From Phragmites australis (taxonomy: Eukaryota > Streptophyta > Magnoliopsida > Poales > Poaceae): 64,000 nt of DNA. Position 1 is the first letter of the stretch. Each line of letters opens with the position of its first letter. Positions 1 to 13,142 of the stretch are shown here, piece by piece. The notes beneath the pieces are model-generated. The model had not been told where the DNA came from. It saw only the letters and a program-made list of their open reading frames with translations, and did not search any database. Location of the stretch: positions 3,916,001-3,980,000 of the forward strand of contig NC_084935.1 of assembly GCF_958298935.1 (NCBI RefSeq), read 5' to 3'. The position numbers were made by a program, and so were the translations under genes.

Positions 1-3000
1 GCTCATCTGGGCCTTCGTGTCCTTTTAGTTTCTGCTTGACCTGTTCAAGTACACAACGCTCAGCCAGAAGTTTCTTGACATCAATCTATTAATAGTTGCA
101 GCTCACAGGTCAAATTAGCAAATAGTTCTGAGCTAGGATTATTGCCTTAACTTCTGAAATAACATCCACTTCGAAATTGATTTACATTTGCAATTGTAAC
201 ATCAGAATGTGATCGAAAGTTACTTTAGGAAGGCCCTACCCTAAAAGAGAAAATGAATAACGGTCGAAGAATAACCTGTAGGACCTACCTTTTGTGTTGC
301 ATCTACTTTCTCCTGATTGGTTTGAAGTAAGACCATGCTTGTGTATTCCGATGGAATGCTATTTTGTATGCTTAATTTAATCACCTGCAAGATTGAGAAG
401 AGTCCCATATTATTCAAATATATTTAAGGGTGTAGAGCAAAAGCATAAACTACTCACTAAAGGTTATTTTGTGGCTGTTTTGCTGTGTTGCGTGGTGCTT
501 ATTTTTGGAAAAGCAGTTTTGAAAGTCTAGCAGTCTTTGGCAAATCAGATTAATGTTAAACAAATTCTTTTACCCATTATTTATCTCATATCAAATGGTT
601 AGGTGGAACTTGTGTTTTGGTGCTTTGCCCTTCAATTTTACACCATATCATGATGCTGAGATCAAGTTTTGGTTCTAGGCTAACTTTCTCCTTATTAAAC
701 CAAATTTCACACCTCAATGTATAATAAAAGTGTAAAGCTCGCTAAAAAAAGAGTAAAGCCAAGAAAAAAATAATGCACCCATTTGTCTGACCTACAACCC
801 ACCTTTCTCTCCAGTTGTTTGTCTGCAGAAAACCATGCTTTCGCTGTCAAAAGACCAATCTGCTGTGCTGCCAAAACCTGAAATACATGCATAAAAGAAA
901 TTGCAGATCTTTTCAGCATGATATGATATATGATGATCCAAAGTATGTAAGATAAAAAAAAAAAACTGAAATCCATACAAAAAAGAAATTGCAGATCTTA
1001 TCGCATAACATGATAAGTGATGATCCCTAGTATCTAAGATAAACAAAAAACTGTATGAGATTACGGTATACCAGTTAGCCAAAGCTTTGAATCATAGCCA
1101 CTGTTAAATTATGACCTTGTCGATCATAAGGTCCCTTAATGAATCAGTAAATTACTTAGAACTAAACATATTTAGACTAAACTATAACAAAAGTAAATTT
1201 TCCAGAAAAAAAAATCACAAAATAAACTACACATTATTTCACATACCTGTCAATAACTAAACTCTTTAACGAATTCCTATTCTAGTCAACAAACTAACAA
1301 CTGTGCCCACCTATAGGCAAAAACAGGATTTTAAAAGCATAGTTTTACAATAGGTGTGTGTGTCCAAGAGAATGTGTAGTTTTGTGATAGTATAGTCCAG
1401 TATGTGTAGTTTTATGAAATTTATTACATCTGAGTAGAGAAGTCATGAACACAATGTACAAAATTGTAAGCTTGGGCGTCTTACTTTGTCGAGAGGTATT
1501 TCCTTTATATGTTGGACCTTCAGTTCGACTGATATTTCTTTCATGTCAGCCACGTAACCCTTAGCTTTAACTGTCTCTGGGAATTTGCCGTGGTATTTTC
1601 CAGATACACATAAAGGAGATTTCGCTGAAATGTCTGGAATGTACTCAGAATCCACCTAAATAAGAAAAAACAGTAATTAGGCAAGCAAGCATACTATATT
1701 TCCCGCAATGCTTGCAAAACCTTGACCGACCTCTGACCCACCATAAAAAGAACATATTAATATTTTTTTTCTTCACAAAATAGGTTGGTTTCCAAAGAGC
1801 GGTATAAGCTGTGGAATACACATTGGAAGCTTAAAAACAAATAAAACCTTATTCTTGTTTATAGAGTAGAAAATAATCTAAAGATATGCATCCACACAAA
1901 AAAGAATGCTATGGTAGTTCAATGAAGGTCGTAGGTTTGTCCAGTCCAATCCACATCTATACAATGCCTGGCAAAATGAGGTGGACCCTCTGAAATCAGG
2001 TGCCGCATGACGCAAAGTGCCTATAGCATTATGAGACATGATGGCAGCAAGAACTTCATAATGAAATTTGTTGCCACCAAGAAAGGTTAATAAAGTAGGC
2101 ACACAACTTGTTTAATCGCATGCATCATAATATGAAAAAAGAATGGACAAACTTAAGTAATTACTAGTTAAGCATGCACAAACTCACTTCAAATTCATCA
2201 AGATGTACCGTAGCATCAACGGAGATATTTGCCACAATTGTACTTGATGCTCTCCTGAACCACTTAAGTATCCTACTCTCAATTGATCCTGAATAACAAA
2301 TAAGAATAAAATTTGGTTAAGTCTAAGCCATATAAGAAATAGGGTGGTGATTACTAAAAGATGAATTTCATTTATCGAATTCCAAATCAAGCATACAATA
2401 GTTTAACATATAAAGCCTGCAGCAGTTCCAGTCTAATAATACAGAATGAAATGAGAGTTAGGTAGCACTCAAGACCCAGATTGCAAAGCAAGAAGCTTCC
2501 TTCAGTGAAAATTTGGAAGAAATTGGGTCCAACCAAAGTAGACTTTGAGAAAAGTTGGACTAGCTGTGCATATAACCTCATAACAACTAGAACTGATCAC
2601 AGTTTACATGTGCATGGCATCGACTAACAGAAAGAACAATCATGGCCATTATCCAAAGAAAAGAGGCTAAAAACATATAAACGAAAATGCAACAAGTAAT
2701 GGAAAACGTACAGGCAGCTAGATCGTAATGTTAGTGTTTGGACGAGAAATGATAGAAGCATACTGTCCACTAAGACAAGAACCATTGATACCTGTCTCAA
2801 GTGCAGAATCATAATGTCCCTTGCCAATTGATGCCAGCATGCGCAGGAAATAGTTGTTGCAATATGATCCTAACATGTTCCAGTTACAGCAAAATAAATA
2901 AATTTAGAAAATATGTCACTTTAACAATCAGTAATGATTAATGAAGTTTAAAAAATACACAAGAAAGAACAAAATATGGTTTGATTCACAACAATTGACA

Positions 3001-6000
3001 ATTATCAATCACCAATGGTTAAATCCTTTTACTTGTGAGTATTTTTTTTATTAGACAGGAATGAATATTTGCATATAGAATGATAAGAAGCCAATCGGGA
3101 AAAGGAGACAGGAGAATTTTCGTTCAAGTCAAGAACAGACTTCTATAGACTTTAAGGTACTACAAGAATTGTGTTTTGATTACTCCAAAATATTACCTAG
3201 GCCAAAAGTAGAAATCCGAGGAGATCTAGATCCTCTATTGATGAGCTCGGTTTTCACAATTTGGCAGATGTTATGTTCATCATCAACCGATCCATCAGTG
3301 ATAAGATATATTTGTGGAAGTGCATCATGAGCACTTGACAGTAACGCCATTGCCTTACATGCAAGCAAATAAGACAGTATGAATAACAAAATAAAAGGAA
3401 AGAGATCCAGACTATAAGATAAGCCAATGCCCAATTGAGATTATTCAAAACGCAATACCTCACTCAAAGGATGCATAATATCTGTGCCACCCCCAGCAAC
3501 AAAGTTTGAGTTCATCCAATCAGTTGCACTTGCTATTGTTTTGTCATTTACTTGCTCTAAACATGACGAGAATGAGTGAAGCTCATCGTTAAAAGTTATA
3601 ATGTTGAAGTAATCTCCTTGCGCAAGCTCTGAAAGAGCAGTAGACACCGCATTCTTCACATTCTCAAGAGGCTTTCCTTGCATACTTCCACTTGTATCAA
3701 CAATAAACACAACTGCTTTTCTGAAGACCTATTGAAATAGCTGAGATGAGATATAGGACCGGGAAAGGCATATATTTTGGCACTCTAAAAAGAGCAAAAG
3801 GCAAATGAACCTCATACTAGAAGGTTAATTAGGTATCATCAACATTTTATTCTGACTTCAATACATACACTTGCAGAGTAAGCTAGGACTACATATCTAC
3901 TTATCAGCATTTCTTTTAGGCAGGAGAACAGAACCGAATGGCAATTTAGAACAATTTCATGACAAGCTAGGACTACATATCTACTTATCAACATTTTTCT
4001 TAGGCAAGTAATAGCAACTAACCTTTCTATTTCCACTTCCAGGTAAAAGAAAAATGCAGAATTTGTCTCTATCATCATAGTCATGTAATGTTGAGGGTTG
4101 CACGAGCACAACACCAGACAAATCACCAGAGTAAACCTACACACACCAACATAAATTAAGCAAAGGACAACACATTCAGCAATATTGCAAGTTTGGAGTC
4201 GTTGAACATTGTGCTGAGCCAGATCCTATATTGTATTCTTCAAGATGCCTTGACAAGTCAGATTCTGAGTTTCTGACAGGAACTAGTGAACTCACAAATA
4301 TTAGAGAATGGGTGATGGGTATAGCTTATCTAGAAAAATATCATAGCAGAAAAACTTACACTGTATGAAAAATTGAAATCTTTGCTCGACCAATTCTCAA
4401 CAATGGCTTCATGCAGAAAAGATAATTTATCACCTTGCCTGCCCTTTTCCTGAAATAGAAATAAAAATTCTTCAGAAGATTAAACCTTTGCAAGGTCGTA
4501 GGGTCCGTTTGGATTGAGCCCCGGCTAACCCCGCCAATCCGTTTGCTTGCCAAAAGTTTGGCGCAGGAATCGGGCACCCGTGTTTCCCCCGCGGTTGGCA
4601 AGAAAAAACTAAGCGCTGGACGATGGGAGGCTGGGCTCGCCAACTATTGGCGTCCGTCCAAACATAAGGGAGGAAGCGGGGTCAACACCAATTTTTTGGC
4701 AGGGCGAGCGCGTCAATCCAAACATGTCCGTAATGCTCCCAAATGCACATCAAAACAGTGTTAATAAAGAAGTTAAACTCGATCACCTTCAACGGGTGGC
4801 TCGTTCCCTGCAATAGAATCTCTTTACTGAAACCACTGTTCACATTCAACTGGATTTTTTCCCTCTTCATGAATACTTTTGGCAGTGGGTTGACAAAGTA
4901 CGGAAATCGAAAAGGTATGTCAACAGAGAAGAGCCCATTATCATAGAGTAACTTCTGAGACCATCGGAATGTGGCGAAAATATCTGCTCCGCCCTCAACC
5001 TTGATTGATAAGACAGAAGCGGTAAACAAGTAAATAACCAAGCATGGTAGCACTTCCAATAATGAAAACTAGGCAGCAGGGACAGGAGCACATACCTGTG
5101 GTATTGTCAAGAAAAACAATTCGGGCTTCAGAAGGCCTCCGCTATCAGTTTTTGCATAATTCTCCATGTGTTCTTCTACTTCAGTTACTTGAGTATTATA
5201 TGATCTTCTTCCGATAGTAACCTCAGCGCCTAGAATTGAACCCTATTAGCCAAACCGTTTTTAGGTTGAGACCAACACAAACATGGAAAGTGATGTAGCT
5301 TAGATAATATAAGTATGAATATTTCACTATATAAGTATGTGAGAAACAAATTCTTGATTTGATTTGAAGGAAGCCTTAATCAATAATGGATGGAAAGTAA
5401 ATCTATGCACATATTGATAAATAATGAAATAAAAAATATTAGTTGTACCAATCAAGTAATTAAATCTAAGCAATCAGAATATGAATCAATAAAAGACAAG
5501 TGTTTATATTTCACAAGAAACCCAATGTTAGTGCAAGTGCCTGATTTTCTTTTTTATTTATCTTGCTCAAGTCTTTTTCAACCCCATAAGCAAGGCAAGA
5601 TGAACAAAATCGTCCCCACTGCACCAACTCAATAATATGCTATAGTCATCCCAGAAGAATAAGAATTTCACTATCAAATTAATTTTCTTTTTCCAAACCA
5701 CGCATATTCTACCGAATGTTGAAGGAGCAGCACATATACGGCCAATAAATGTATTTTTTCATAAGAAACCCAATGTTAATGCAAGTGTTTGATTTTATAA
5801 TTATTTATCTTGCCCAAGTCCTTGTCGACTCCACCAGCAAGGCAAGATGAACAACAATGACCCACTTCACAACCTAATACTATGCTTTAATCAGCCAAGA
5901 GGAATAAGAACTTCACTATCAAATTAATTGCAGTTTTCCAAACCATGTATATATATTCTTGGATGTTTAAGGAACAGAACAGTACACAGCCAGATGCTGA

Positions 6001-7169
6001 ATTAAAGTCCAATTGTCCAAACAACCCATCTTGTGCCCAAATGAAAGTTCAAGCTATCTTTTGTGTACTCCAAACAAGTTTGTTTCTTGCATGACAGGTT
6101 TATCTTCATCCAACTCAGGTTACCTCTTAGACTGGACAAAGCAATGAATTACTTTCAATTGCTTATGTAACTATAACTAAACATACTATTCCATTTTTGC
6201 TGAAGAGTGAAGGCAACCCCCCTATTGCTTATCTAGAAATTATGAACTAAGCTTTAACGATATCTTTAGCTTATATAGCAAACCAACGATCGCACTCAGT
6301 CCCCCCTTTACCACAACAAGATCAATCGAGTATGTGAAAGTAGGATCAGCAATTCGTATCCTGCTAGTCCTAAAAAAAATCGGATTCTACAAACGTTGCA
6401 TTATGCAAGCACCTGAAGTAATTGTGCCACCAATCGATCCAACTAATCGCGGGCGACAACTAAGTACAAACGCATCAAAGGAGTCATCGGTCATGTTATA
6501 ACTGAAAAGCATAACTAACAGGTGGTCGTATGCACAGTTGCACAGACCAAAACTGCAATGAGGACAAATGTCCATGCACCGAGCAACAAATCCACGGGCG
6601 TACCTGCCCAATCACTATGGTCAAATAGCTGCGAGTATACTGCAGCGGCAATCATTTCAACCCCCATCAAACTTAATCTAACGAGGCAAGTCAAACCAAT
6701 CCGGAAGACCAGAAAAATACCAAATGCCAAACCGCGACAACAGAGCAGAATCCAATCGGCTCACCTGCTCGCCCATGGGCACGATGAGCCGCACGTCGCA
6801 CTCGCGGCTGCGCGTGATGCAGTGCAGCCACCACCGCGCGCGCACGGTGACGGTGGCCGCGTCGAGCGCGCAGTCGACGGCCAGGTCGACCTCCTTCATC
6901 TGCAGCGGGATCAGCGCGGGCGGGTCGAGGCGGCCGTACACGTAGGGCTGGTAGCTGGGCACGTCGGGGGTGTCGACCGCGGAGGGGTCCGTCACCACCG
7001 CGTACGCCGTCGGCGCCGACGGCAGCAGCAGGGCGGCGGCCGCGGCCGCGGCCGTGGAGACCGCCCGGTCCATCCCCGACGGCGGCCGAGGCGGCGGCAG
7101 CCCGCTGGGAAGCATGAGGCGCTTCGAAAGCTTGAGCCCGTCCTCCACCGCGCGCGCGAAGTCCTCCAT
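1..7169 (-). CDS. VWA-domain (inter-alpha-trypsin inhibitor heavy chain-like) protein, 3' end missing
   Basis: Twelve exons can be chained in one frame on the minus strand: 7169-6765, 5242-5096, 4999-4787, 4449-4360, 4136-4023, 3728-3459, 3353-3197, 2869-2792, 2288-2188, 1655-1485, 384-289 and 85 to beyond 1. All junctions seen are GT-AG and phases agree, giving about 640 residues so far. The start at 7169 opens a GC-rich exon beginning MEDFARAVEDGL. Exon 6 holds a VWA MIDAS motif, DTSGSM (Asp near residue 334), followed by a GGGTD stretch and then LITDGSVDDE in exon 7, as expected for a metal-dependent adhesion site. Plant relatives are annotated as inter-alpha-trypsin inhibitor heavy chain-related proteins; their molecular role is poorly defined, so none is assigned. 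No signal peptide or membrane segment is obvious. The intron between exons 3 and 4 carries a small inverted-repeat element. The C-terminus is outside the window. Confidence 0.9.
4501..4730. mobile_element. Small MITE-like element in a VWA-gene intron
   Basis: The segment starts gggtccgtttggattga (4501-4517) and ends with its near inverse, tcaatccaaacatgtccg (4713-4730). These are imperfect terminal inverted repeats of about 17 bp around a GC-richer core unlike the AT-rich intron. The flanks share only cgta on each side, so the target duplication and hence the superfamily are unclear. It lies wholly inside an intron and should be removed by splicing. Confidence 0.5.
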
Positions 7170-8660
7170 GGGGGCGGGGCGGGGCGGGGCGGGGAGAAGC
7201 GCGCGAATGCCGGTCGCCTAGGGTTTCGATGGGACGAGACGATGAGGGGAAGGCGAACAGCGCCGCGGCGGGGCGAGTTTTTATTTGGGTGGTGCTTCGG
7301 GGGAAAGGAGAAGGCGTGGTGATTGATGACTGATGAGGCTTGCCCGGCAGCCCGGCAGCCCGGGGAGGGAAATGATGACCTGGGTCAGCCCGGGGAGGCG
7401 AGGCGAGACGAGGTGTGGGGAGGGGCGACGGTGTGGGCGGTGAGAATAAGCAAGCGGGCGGCGCCGTGCGCGTGGCGTGGCGTGGCATGAGTTGTTTGAT
7501 TCTTAAGCTATGATGCAACAGTAAATACAGGCATGGGTTGTTTGATTCTTAAGTAAATGATACGTAGAATTAAAAAAAACTAGTTTAGTTGCCTGTGTTT
7601 ACTGTTGTATCATAGCTTAATGGATGTAGATATAAGGTTTTATCTGAGCTCTACTCTGCAGACTGATTCGACGGATACAGACTTTTCGTCACTCATACAG
7701 TCAGACTTATTAGTTAGTGTTATAAAATTATCTTTATGACTTTATATGATTAACTAATCATAATCTTAATTCTTGTATCTGTTCATACGGTTTCAAATTT
7801 ATTCAACTAAATAAAAACTCAGTTTAGTCTGTCCAGATAAATACAACCAACTAAACACTCTTCTTTTCAACAAATATGACTACACTTAATGTACTCTCCA
7901 TCAATCTCTCTTTATAAGATATAGCTATACGAAATCTCATCTGCGCAACCGAGCACAGCCTAATCGTTGGGACGTTGCGTGAGATTGGGTTGGCACGGTG
8001 CTGGTTTGCTATCGTGGTGTCGAGTTGGTATCTTTCTTCCGACTCTCGCGGTTTCCTTTCCTTTGTTTTCACCATGTCACGGCCCACATTGCCTACTCCC
8101 AGATGTTTTGTAAGATGCTTGCGTTTCAATAATGAATGGTTAATGTTGGAACAACAAAGGAGCAAGTTTCAGGATCTCGAAAAAGTTTGAGAGTTAAGCA
8201 ACAAGAAGCTGGAAAGACGTCTTTTGTAGTTCGTAGAATAATCAAACTCCGTTACCACATGTATTCGTCTACTAAAGTAGAAGAACATGACCGTCGTAGC
8301 GTCCTTACGGGATACCTGGATGGCCAATTAACATGTCAATACTGGTCTTCTTTGCATGTTCTTTGGCGCCGGATTGGGAGTCATGCAACAAACTGGAGAA
8401 GGTTATGCCCAGATGATCATTCAACTGACGGGAACGGATCGATGCATATACGCATTGGAGGAGGAGAGCAGGATGCCGTTAAGGATATGAGGATGCTGAG
8501 GCTTGGCTGACAAAAATGAAAGACGGGGGGACGAAATCTTCTGGGATTACCGGAAGCTGGATGCTATATAAGGACGTCTTTAACAAAGTTGCCTCAGTAA
8601 ATTGCTATCCAACTTGGCTAATAATTTTGTTCTTTTAACTGTCCAACTCAACGTGGAAGT
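7170..8660. other. Intergenic: VWA-gene upstream region and a repeat-derived segment
   Basis: The first 300 bases are GC-rich and hold the presumed 5'UTR and promoter of the minus-strand VWA gene; no clear TATA box was seen. From about 7490 the DNA becomes AT-rich and contains a 31-bp inverted repeat and a 16-bp direct repeat (gttgtttgattcttaa near 7491 and 7537). The sequence near 7840-7860 (aactaaacactc) is loosely inverse to the start near 7490, so 7490-7860 may be one decayed MITE. No protein-coding signal was recognised in 7860-8660. Confidence 0.4.
7503..7620. repeat. 31-bp inverted repeat (hairpin)
   Basis: The arm at 7503-7533 (ttaagctatgatgcaacagt...) and the arm at 7590-7620 are reverse complements with two mismatches, around a 56-base spacer. 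This looks like the hairpin end of a small DNA transposon or foldback. Confidence 0.65.
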
Positions 8661-8665
8661 TGGCA

Positions 8666-8850
8666 TATACTCCTTCCGTTTCTTTTTGTAAGACGCGCAC
8701 ACAATTTAAGATTTAAACTTCTTAATCTTTTACCAGCAATTAGCTTACTAATTTGTAGATTATAGAGTATAAATTTAGTATCATTGGGTTCATATTTGAA
8801 AGTACTTTCATATGATGTCAATTTTAGGGTCATGCACAATGTAATATAAG
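8666..8850. mobile_element. Stowaway-like MITE fragment
   Basis: The segment begins tactccttccgtttctttttgtaag, a close match to the CTCCCTCCGTTYC start typical of grass Stowaway (Tc1/mariner-derived) MITEs. The internal text (attatagagtataaatttagtatcattgg, then a stretch around 'gtactttcatatgatg') also follows that family as I remember it. The inverse right end is not visible, so the copy appears truncated or decayed. Confidence 0.55.
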
Positions 8851-10540
8851 ATAAGATATATTAACACTCAAAGTGTAGTCTTAAAAACTGCATGGATCAA
8901 ACCGTGCCTTACAATTTTTCTTTTCGGAAACGAGCACTTTGGTTGATAATCCCGTCCCATCATCCATGCCTTTTTTTTTTGCCAAAGGTTAGTAGCGTTC
9001 AGACGTGTTTTTCTTTTCGGAAGGAAAGTGTTTAAAACGTATTTGATCACACAACCGGGCCATAGCAATTGCCGACGGCCGCGTTGGGATCTTCCGCGGG
9101 CGGTGAGCGGACCCGCGTGCGTCGAAAAGGCCTCGTCGCTGTTCACACACCGAGACCCACCGGCCAGTCCACACTGGGCCCGGGCCGCCTCGCCGCGCGC
9201 CACGTGTGGCCGGAGGAGCGCTCGTCCTGCGGCACCAGCGGGCTAGATCCACGGCCTCGGCTGCAACGGCTAGTTGTTTTCCCTCTCTCCGCATGGTAGG
9301 AGACCGTTGGTCAGGTGGGACCCCTCACTTGCTCAGTGCGGCGCACCTGGTCCTCTTCCTGGGGGCGCGGGCCTTGGACGATTCTGGACTTCAGTACTTC
9401 TGGGAATTAATCATATGTAACGTCCTCCCTCTAAATACATATCATTTCGGACCAGATACGATATTCAATCATAATTTTATTTATTATTTTTAATTAGAAT
9501 ATATTTTTAAATCTATTTAATTGTGATATTAAAAAAATTAAGACAAATATATATATATTATTTTAAGATTTTTAAAGTAAATATTTTAAAAACTATTATT
9601 AATCAAAGTTTTAAAAATTTAGCCAAATTTTTTTTAAAACAATATGTATTTATGACTGAATGGGTTACCTACTCCAAGATACATGTATGCTGATGAGTGG
9701 TGAACAAATAAATAAATAATTTTATCTATATCACTATTTTATATGTATTTTTTATCTATATTATCAGTTTATGTTACTGATATATAGGATCAGACTTTAT
9801 ATGTTATTAACACAGTTAATGATATAAATAAAAAGTATATTTAAAATAGTAGTATGGATATAAATTCCCTACCAATAAAACCCACTGCTAGTATATTCGT
9901 TTGGAATCTACCCAGCTCAGCGATTATTTGCCGAATAGCGCTCGATAGTGACATCGTGACCATCAGACATCAGTTGGTCCACCCGTGACTGTGAGTGAGT
10001 AAATCTAAATCGAAAAAAAAAAATCCGGGTCGTTCTCGACGGTGCGGCCCACGGCGCGAACAAGGCTGGAGCCGCGAAAGCAACGCTCGCCAGAGTTTTT
10101 TATTTCTATATTTCTTAATATTAATATTTAAATAAATAGATTTTTATAAAAAAAAATTATACAAATAGACGTCTAGATTACTCATAAGATTTTACTCTAA
10201 TAGAACATAATTAAACACACAATTTTATAGCAATATAAAATTTTAAGCAAAAACTATATAGGCAACTTCAAGTATTCACAATAACGAAAAGATTGTGAAC
10301 GACTCACACCTACGCAACATTAAGAGGCTAGATATTTCAAGATGGGTACTTATTACGAGGATATCATTAGTTCTAGATATCGAATCAATAATATTCATAT
10401 TTGGTGTCATTTTCATAAATAATGAGAAATATAACTTGAAAAAAATTTGATATGAGATTTGCAATAAAATTCTTCTCAAATAGATTAAGTCTTTAATACA
10501 TCTCTAAATACCTATTTAATAAATTAAACACTTGTGGTAC
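8851..10540. other. Intergenic: GC island then AT-rich sequence
   Basis: A GC-rich patch at about 9060-9370 has several short open frames on both strands, but none resembles a known protein and no splice-linked continuation is visible. From 9420 to 10540 the sequence is strongly AT-rich and low in complexity. No gene was recognised. Confidence 0.4.
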
Positions 10541-11640
10541 TCAAATCATGTTAAGTCCTTTAAAGTTAGTCACAAGAGACTTAAGCACATAAATGGCTAT
10601 TGCGTTAGCATGAGGTGAACTAATCACCTTAGCAACACAAGTGCCACTCTTAACATTCTTAAACAAATGTTGATCATTATTGAAAGAGATAGTCTTAAAA
10701 ATGTTATTCTTGAGATAATTTTTACCAATATATTTCTTCTCGCGATATGTGTAGCAAATTTTGCCGCCAAGCCTCTTCACTTGAAGCTTATCACCTTTAT
10801 GACATTTTGATTTACCCCTTGTCGTGTGTGATCTTGACTTAGCTTAGGGTCTCTTCTTTTGGTGTTTATCATCATAATAAGAGCTTGCTTGAATTTTTGA
10901 TAGTGATGAAGTTTTTTTTCCTTCTTGTAAAGATATGATATAATTTCATGTCCCTTCTCATTGCAACCATAATACTTCCTCTTGGTTCTTTTTATTTTTT
11001 ATTTCGAAATGTGGTCTTGTAATCAATCTTGTTGGAACACATAGATATATAGTGTCTCATACTTGAGCACTTGAAGCAATTTATATGAGTTATCTTCTTA
11101 TCTTGGCTCTTACCCATATCATTTTCTTCTTTCTTCAAAGAGTAATCTCTCACGTGGTGATCCTCCTTCTTGCACTTGAAGCAAGTGATGAGAGCCATAT
11201 TCTTCTTTTATTCTTGCCCCTTAATCTTGACATTGTTAGATTTATTCTTCTTTTTTTTTTCGTTTCAAGTCTATGATCATTGTACTTCTCATTTTTATCT
11301 ACATGACCAAAATCACATATAATACTCTGAGAAATGTTTACCTGAGAGCAACAAGGGTTAGCACAAGACAATTCAATCTGAACTAGTGAGCATGTGCAAT
11401 TATACATGTAAGGTTGATAGAATTTTATCGTTGTTGCCATAACCTCATGAGCTATTTCTAGCATGACGTGTGAGTCCACAAGTTTTTTATGAGAGCACAT
11501 AAGCTCATCTGATGTTCTTTCAAAGCCACATGATTGCTAGTGAGCTTTTCAAAATGAACACTTAGTTCAACATTTTCTTTCTCTAAAAATGCTACATAAG
11601 AATTAGAGTTAGTAGCATAAACATCATCAATAAAAGAAAT
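10541..11640 (-). pseudogene. Decayed Copia gag (CCHC zinc-knuckle region)
   Basis: The minus strand encodes the C-terminal part of a Ty1-copia gag, broken by stops and frameshifts. The order is a segment with VDSHVMLEIAHEVM and CTCS (about 11500-11330), two zinc knuckles at about 11190-11000 (CFKCKKEDHHVRDYS and CFKCSSMRHYISMC), a third at about 10975-10920 (YYGCNEKGHEIISYLYKK), then a region ending VKSGTCVAKVISSP and LVTNFKG (10541-10780). Knuckle cysteines are replaced by Tyr, as expected from C-to-T decay. The layout matches the gag of SIRE/Maximus-type plant Copia elements. Protease, integrase and RT are not seen at lower coordinates, so only a 5' part of the element remains. Confidence 0.75.
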
Positions 11641-11699
11641 AGTAGATTTGTCTTTAAATAAAACATCATCAAGAGATGCCTATGCAATACAACATTGAT

Positions 11700-13142
11700 G
11701 AAATCCATAAATTACCCAGCACCAGTGAATGTATTCCAACCTATTTCACCAAATACCTACAGCTCAAAGTTCACAAGAAAGTAGATCAAATAATATGCAT
11801 AAATATTGAGCAATAACTAAAAAAAAAGAAATAAGAGAGGAGATACGCAATTTATTTCTCGAGGTTCGAACATCTCCTCTAAAGGTTCCTACGTCTCCAT
11901 TGAGGGGATCGATCACACTTGAGCCAAGTCTCTCTCAACTTTTTTTTCCTTCAAGCTCGGTCACACTTGAGTTTGGCTTTCACTCTTGATTTCTTCCTTT
12001 GCGGAGGTGAAATTGAAGCCTTTATAAACTTTCTGTGACACACCATAACCTTGGGTGCTCTCCGGCGACACCAAGCCACCTAAGGGATTGAATCCCAAGA
12101 ATAACAAATACTTCGTGAACTATTTGTTGATGAGCTCGAGTGTTCAAGATGGGAGTTATGCTCACTTGCTCTCAATCTTCCAATCTCTCAATCTAATTCA
12201 CTTTTCTTCTCAAATCTCACTAAAATGGTGTGAGGAGAGCACAAATAACTTTGGCTTTAAGGTATTTTCGTGGAGGCACTAGCATCACTCAAAGAAGGGG
12301 GTACAAATGCCCACCCAAAAAAACTAGCCGTTAGCCTTGTTTAAATGTGGATACTCATAAAAATTTGCGTACCCTCTGGACTTTAAACCAACTAGCCGAT
12401 GCTTAAAAAAACTAGCTGTTAGACTTGAAATTTACGAACCCTCCTAAAAAATACAGACTATCCATGAAAATACGGACTCTCCGAAAAAAAGCGGACACTC
12501 TGCAGGTTAACAAACAACCTAGGTCACCATAGAGAAAATGGCATAACCTTTTGCTACAAACTATGATTTCGATGATTTCAGACTCTATACAAAGCTTATT
12601 CAGAGAACTACATATTCCAACCAAATTCATGATATTAAACCCATATAATCAAACTAGAAACTCTCCAAACCCAATTCAGATACTTTCATACTTTTTACAC
12701 TGGGTTCCTAAAGAAAACTCTCACTTTAGGTTTGGTTACAAACTCTTGAGTAGTGATACACGATAATTAGCTCTACGTTGTATCCCTCTTAATAGTACGG
12801 CATACCTATACTCAAATTCAAAAATAAAACTTGTTTGAACCAATTTGAGCCTTCGAATACCTTTAAGTATTGCTTCTTTCTTTCGAATTTTGATGGTTGC
12901 CAATTTCCATATAATCTCTACTCTATCTCTTCTTGATTTTTCATATGATTGATACGAATCATTCATAACTTACTATGGCCTCACACGGTCCATTGACGCA
13001 AAGCCTTCAGTCGCTATTCACCATTGCCTTGGTCCTTCGGTGCTAAGCCATTTACTTGCCCTTCACAACCGGATGCTCCATCACACCCGAGTCTTGCTTG
13101 ACATTCACTGTCTTACCATAGAAAATTATTTTGTATCCAACA
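11700..13142 (-). repeat. Probable 5' LTR / leader of the decayed Copia element
   Basis: This lies immediately upstream (minus-strand sense) of the gag remnant. On the minus strand it starts tgttggatacaaaataatttt at 13142 and contains phrases typical of grass Copia LTRs (the gttcgaacatctcctctaaaggttcctacgtctcc block near 11870-11900). No second LTR copy is in the window, so the exact limits cannot be set. Confidence 0.4.

Noticed and set aside
6522..7518. Long plus- and minus-strand frames of 163-275 codons over the VWA first exon
   Set aside because: They overlap the real exon in other frames, are low in complexity (Arg/Pro/Gly-rich) and arise because the DNA is GC-rich. Only the frame starting at 7169 continues across the splice site into recognisable VWA exons.
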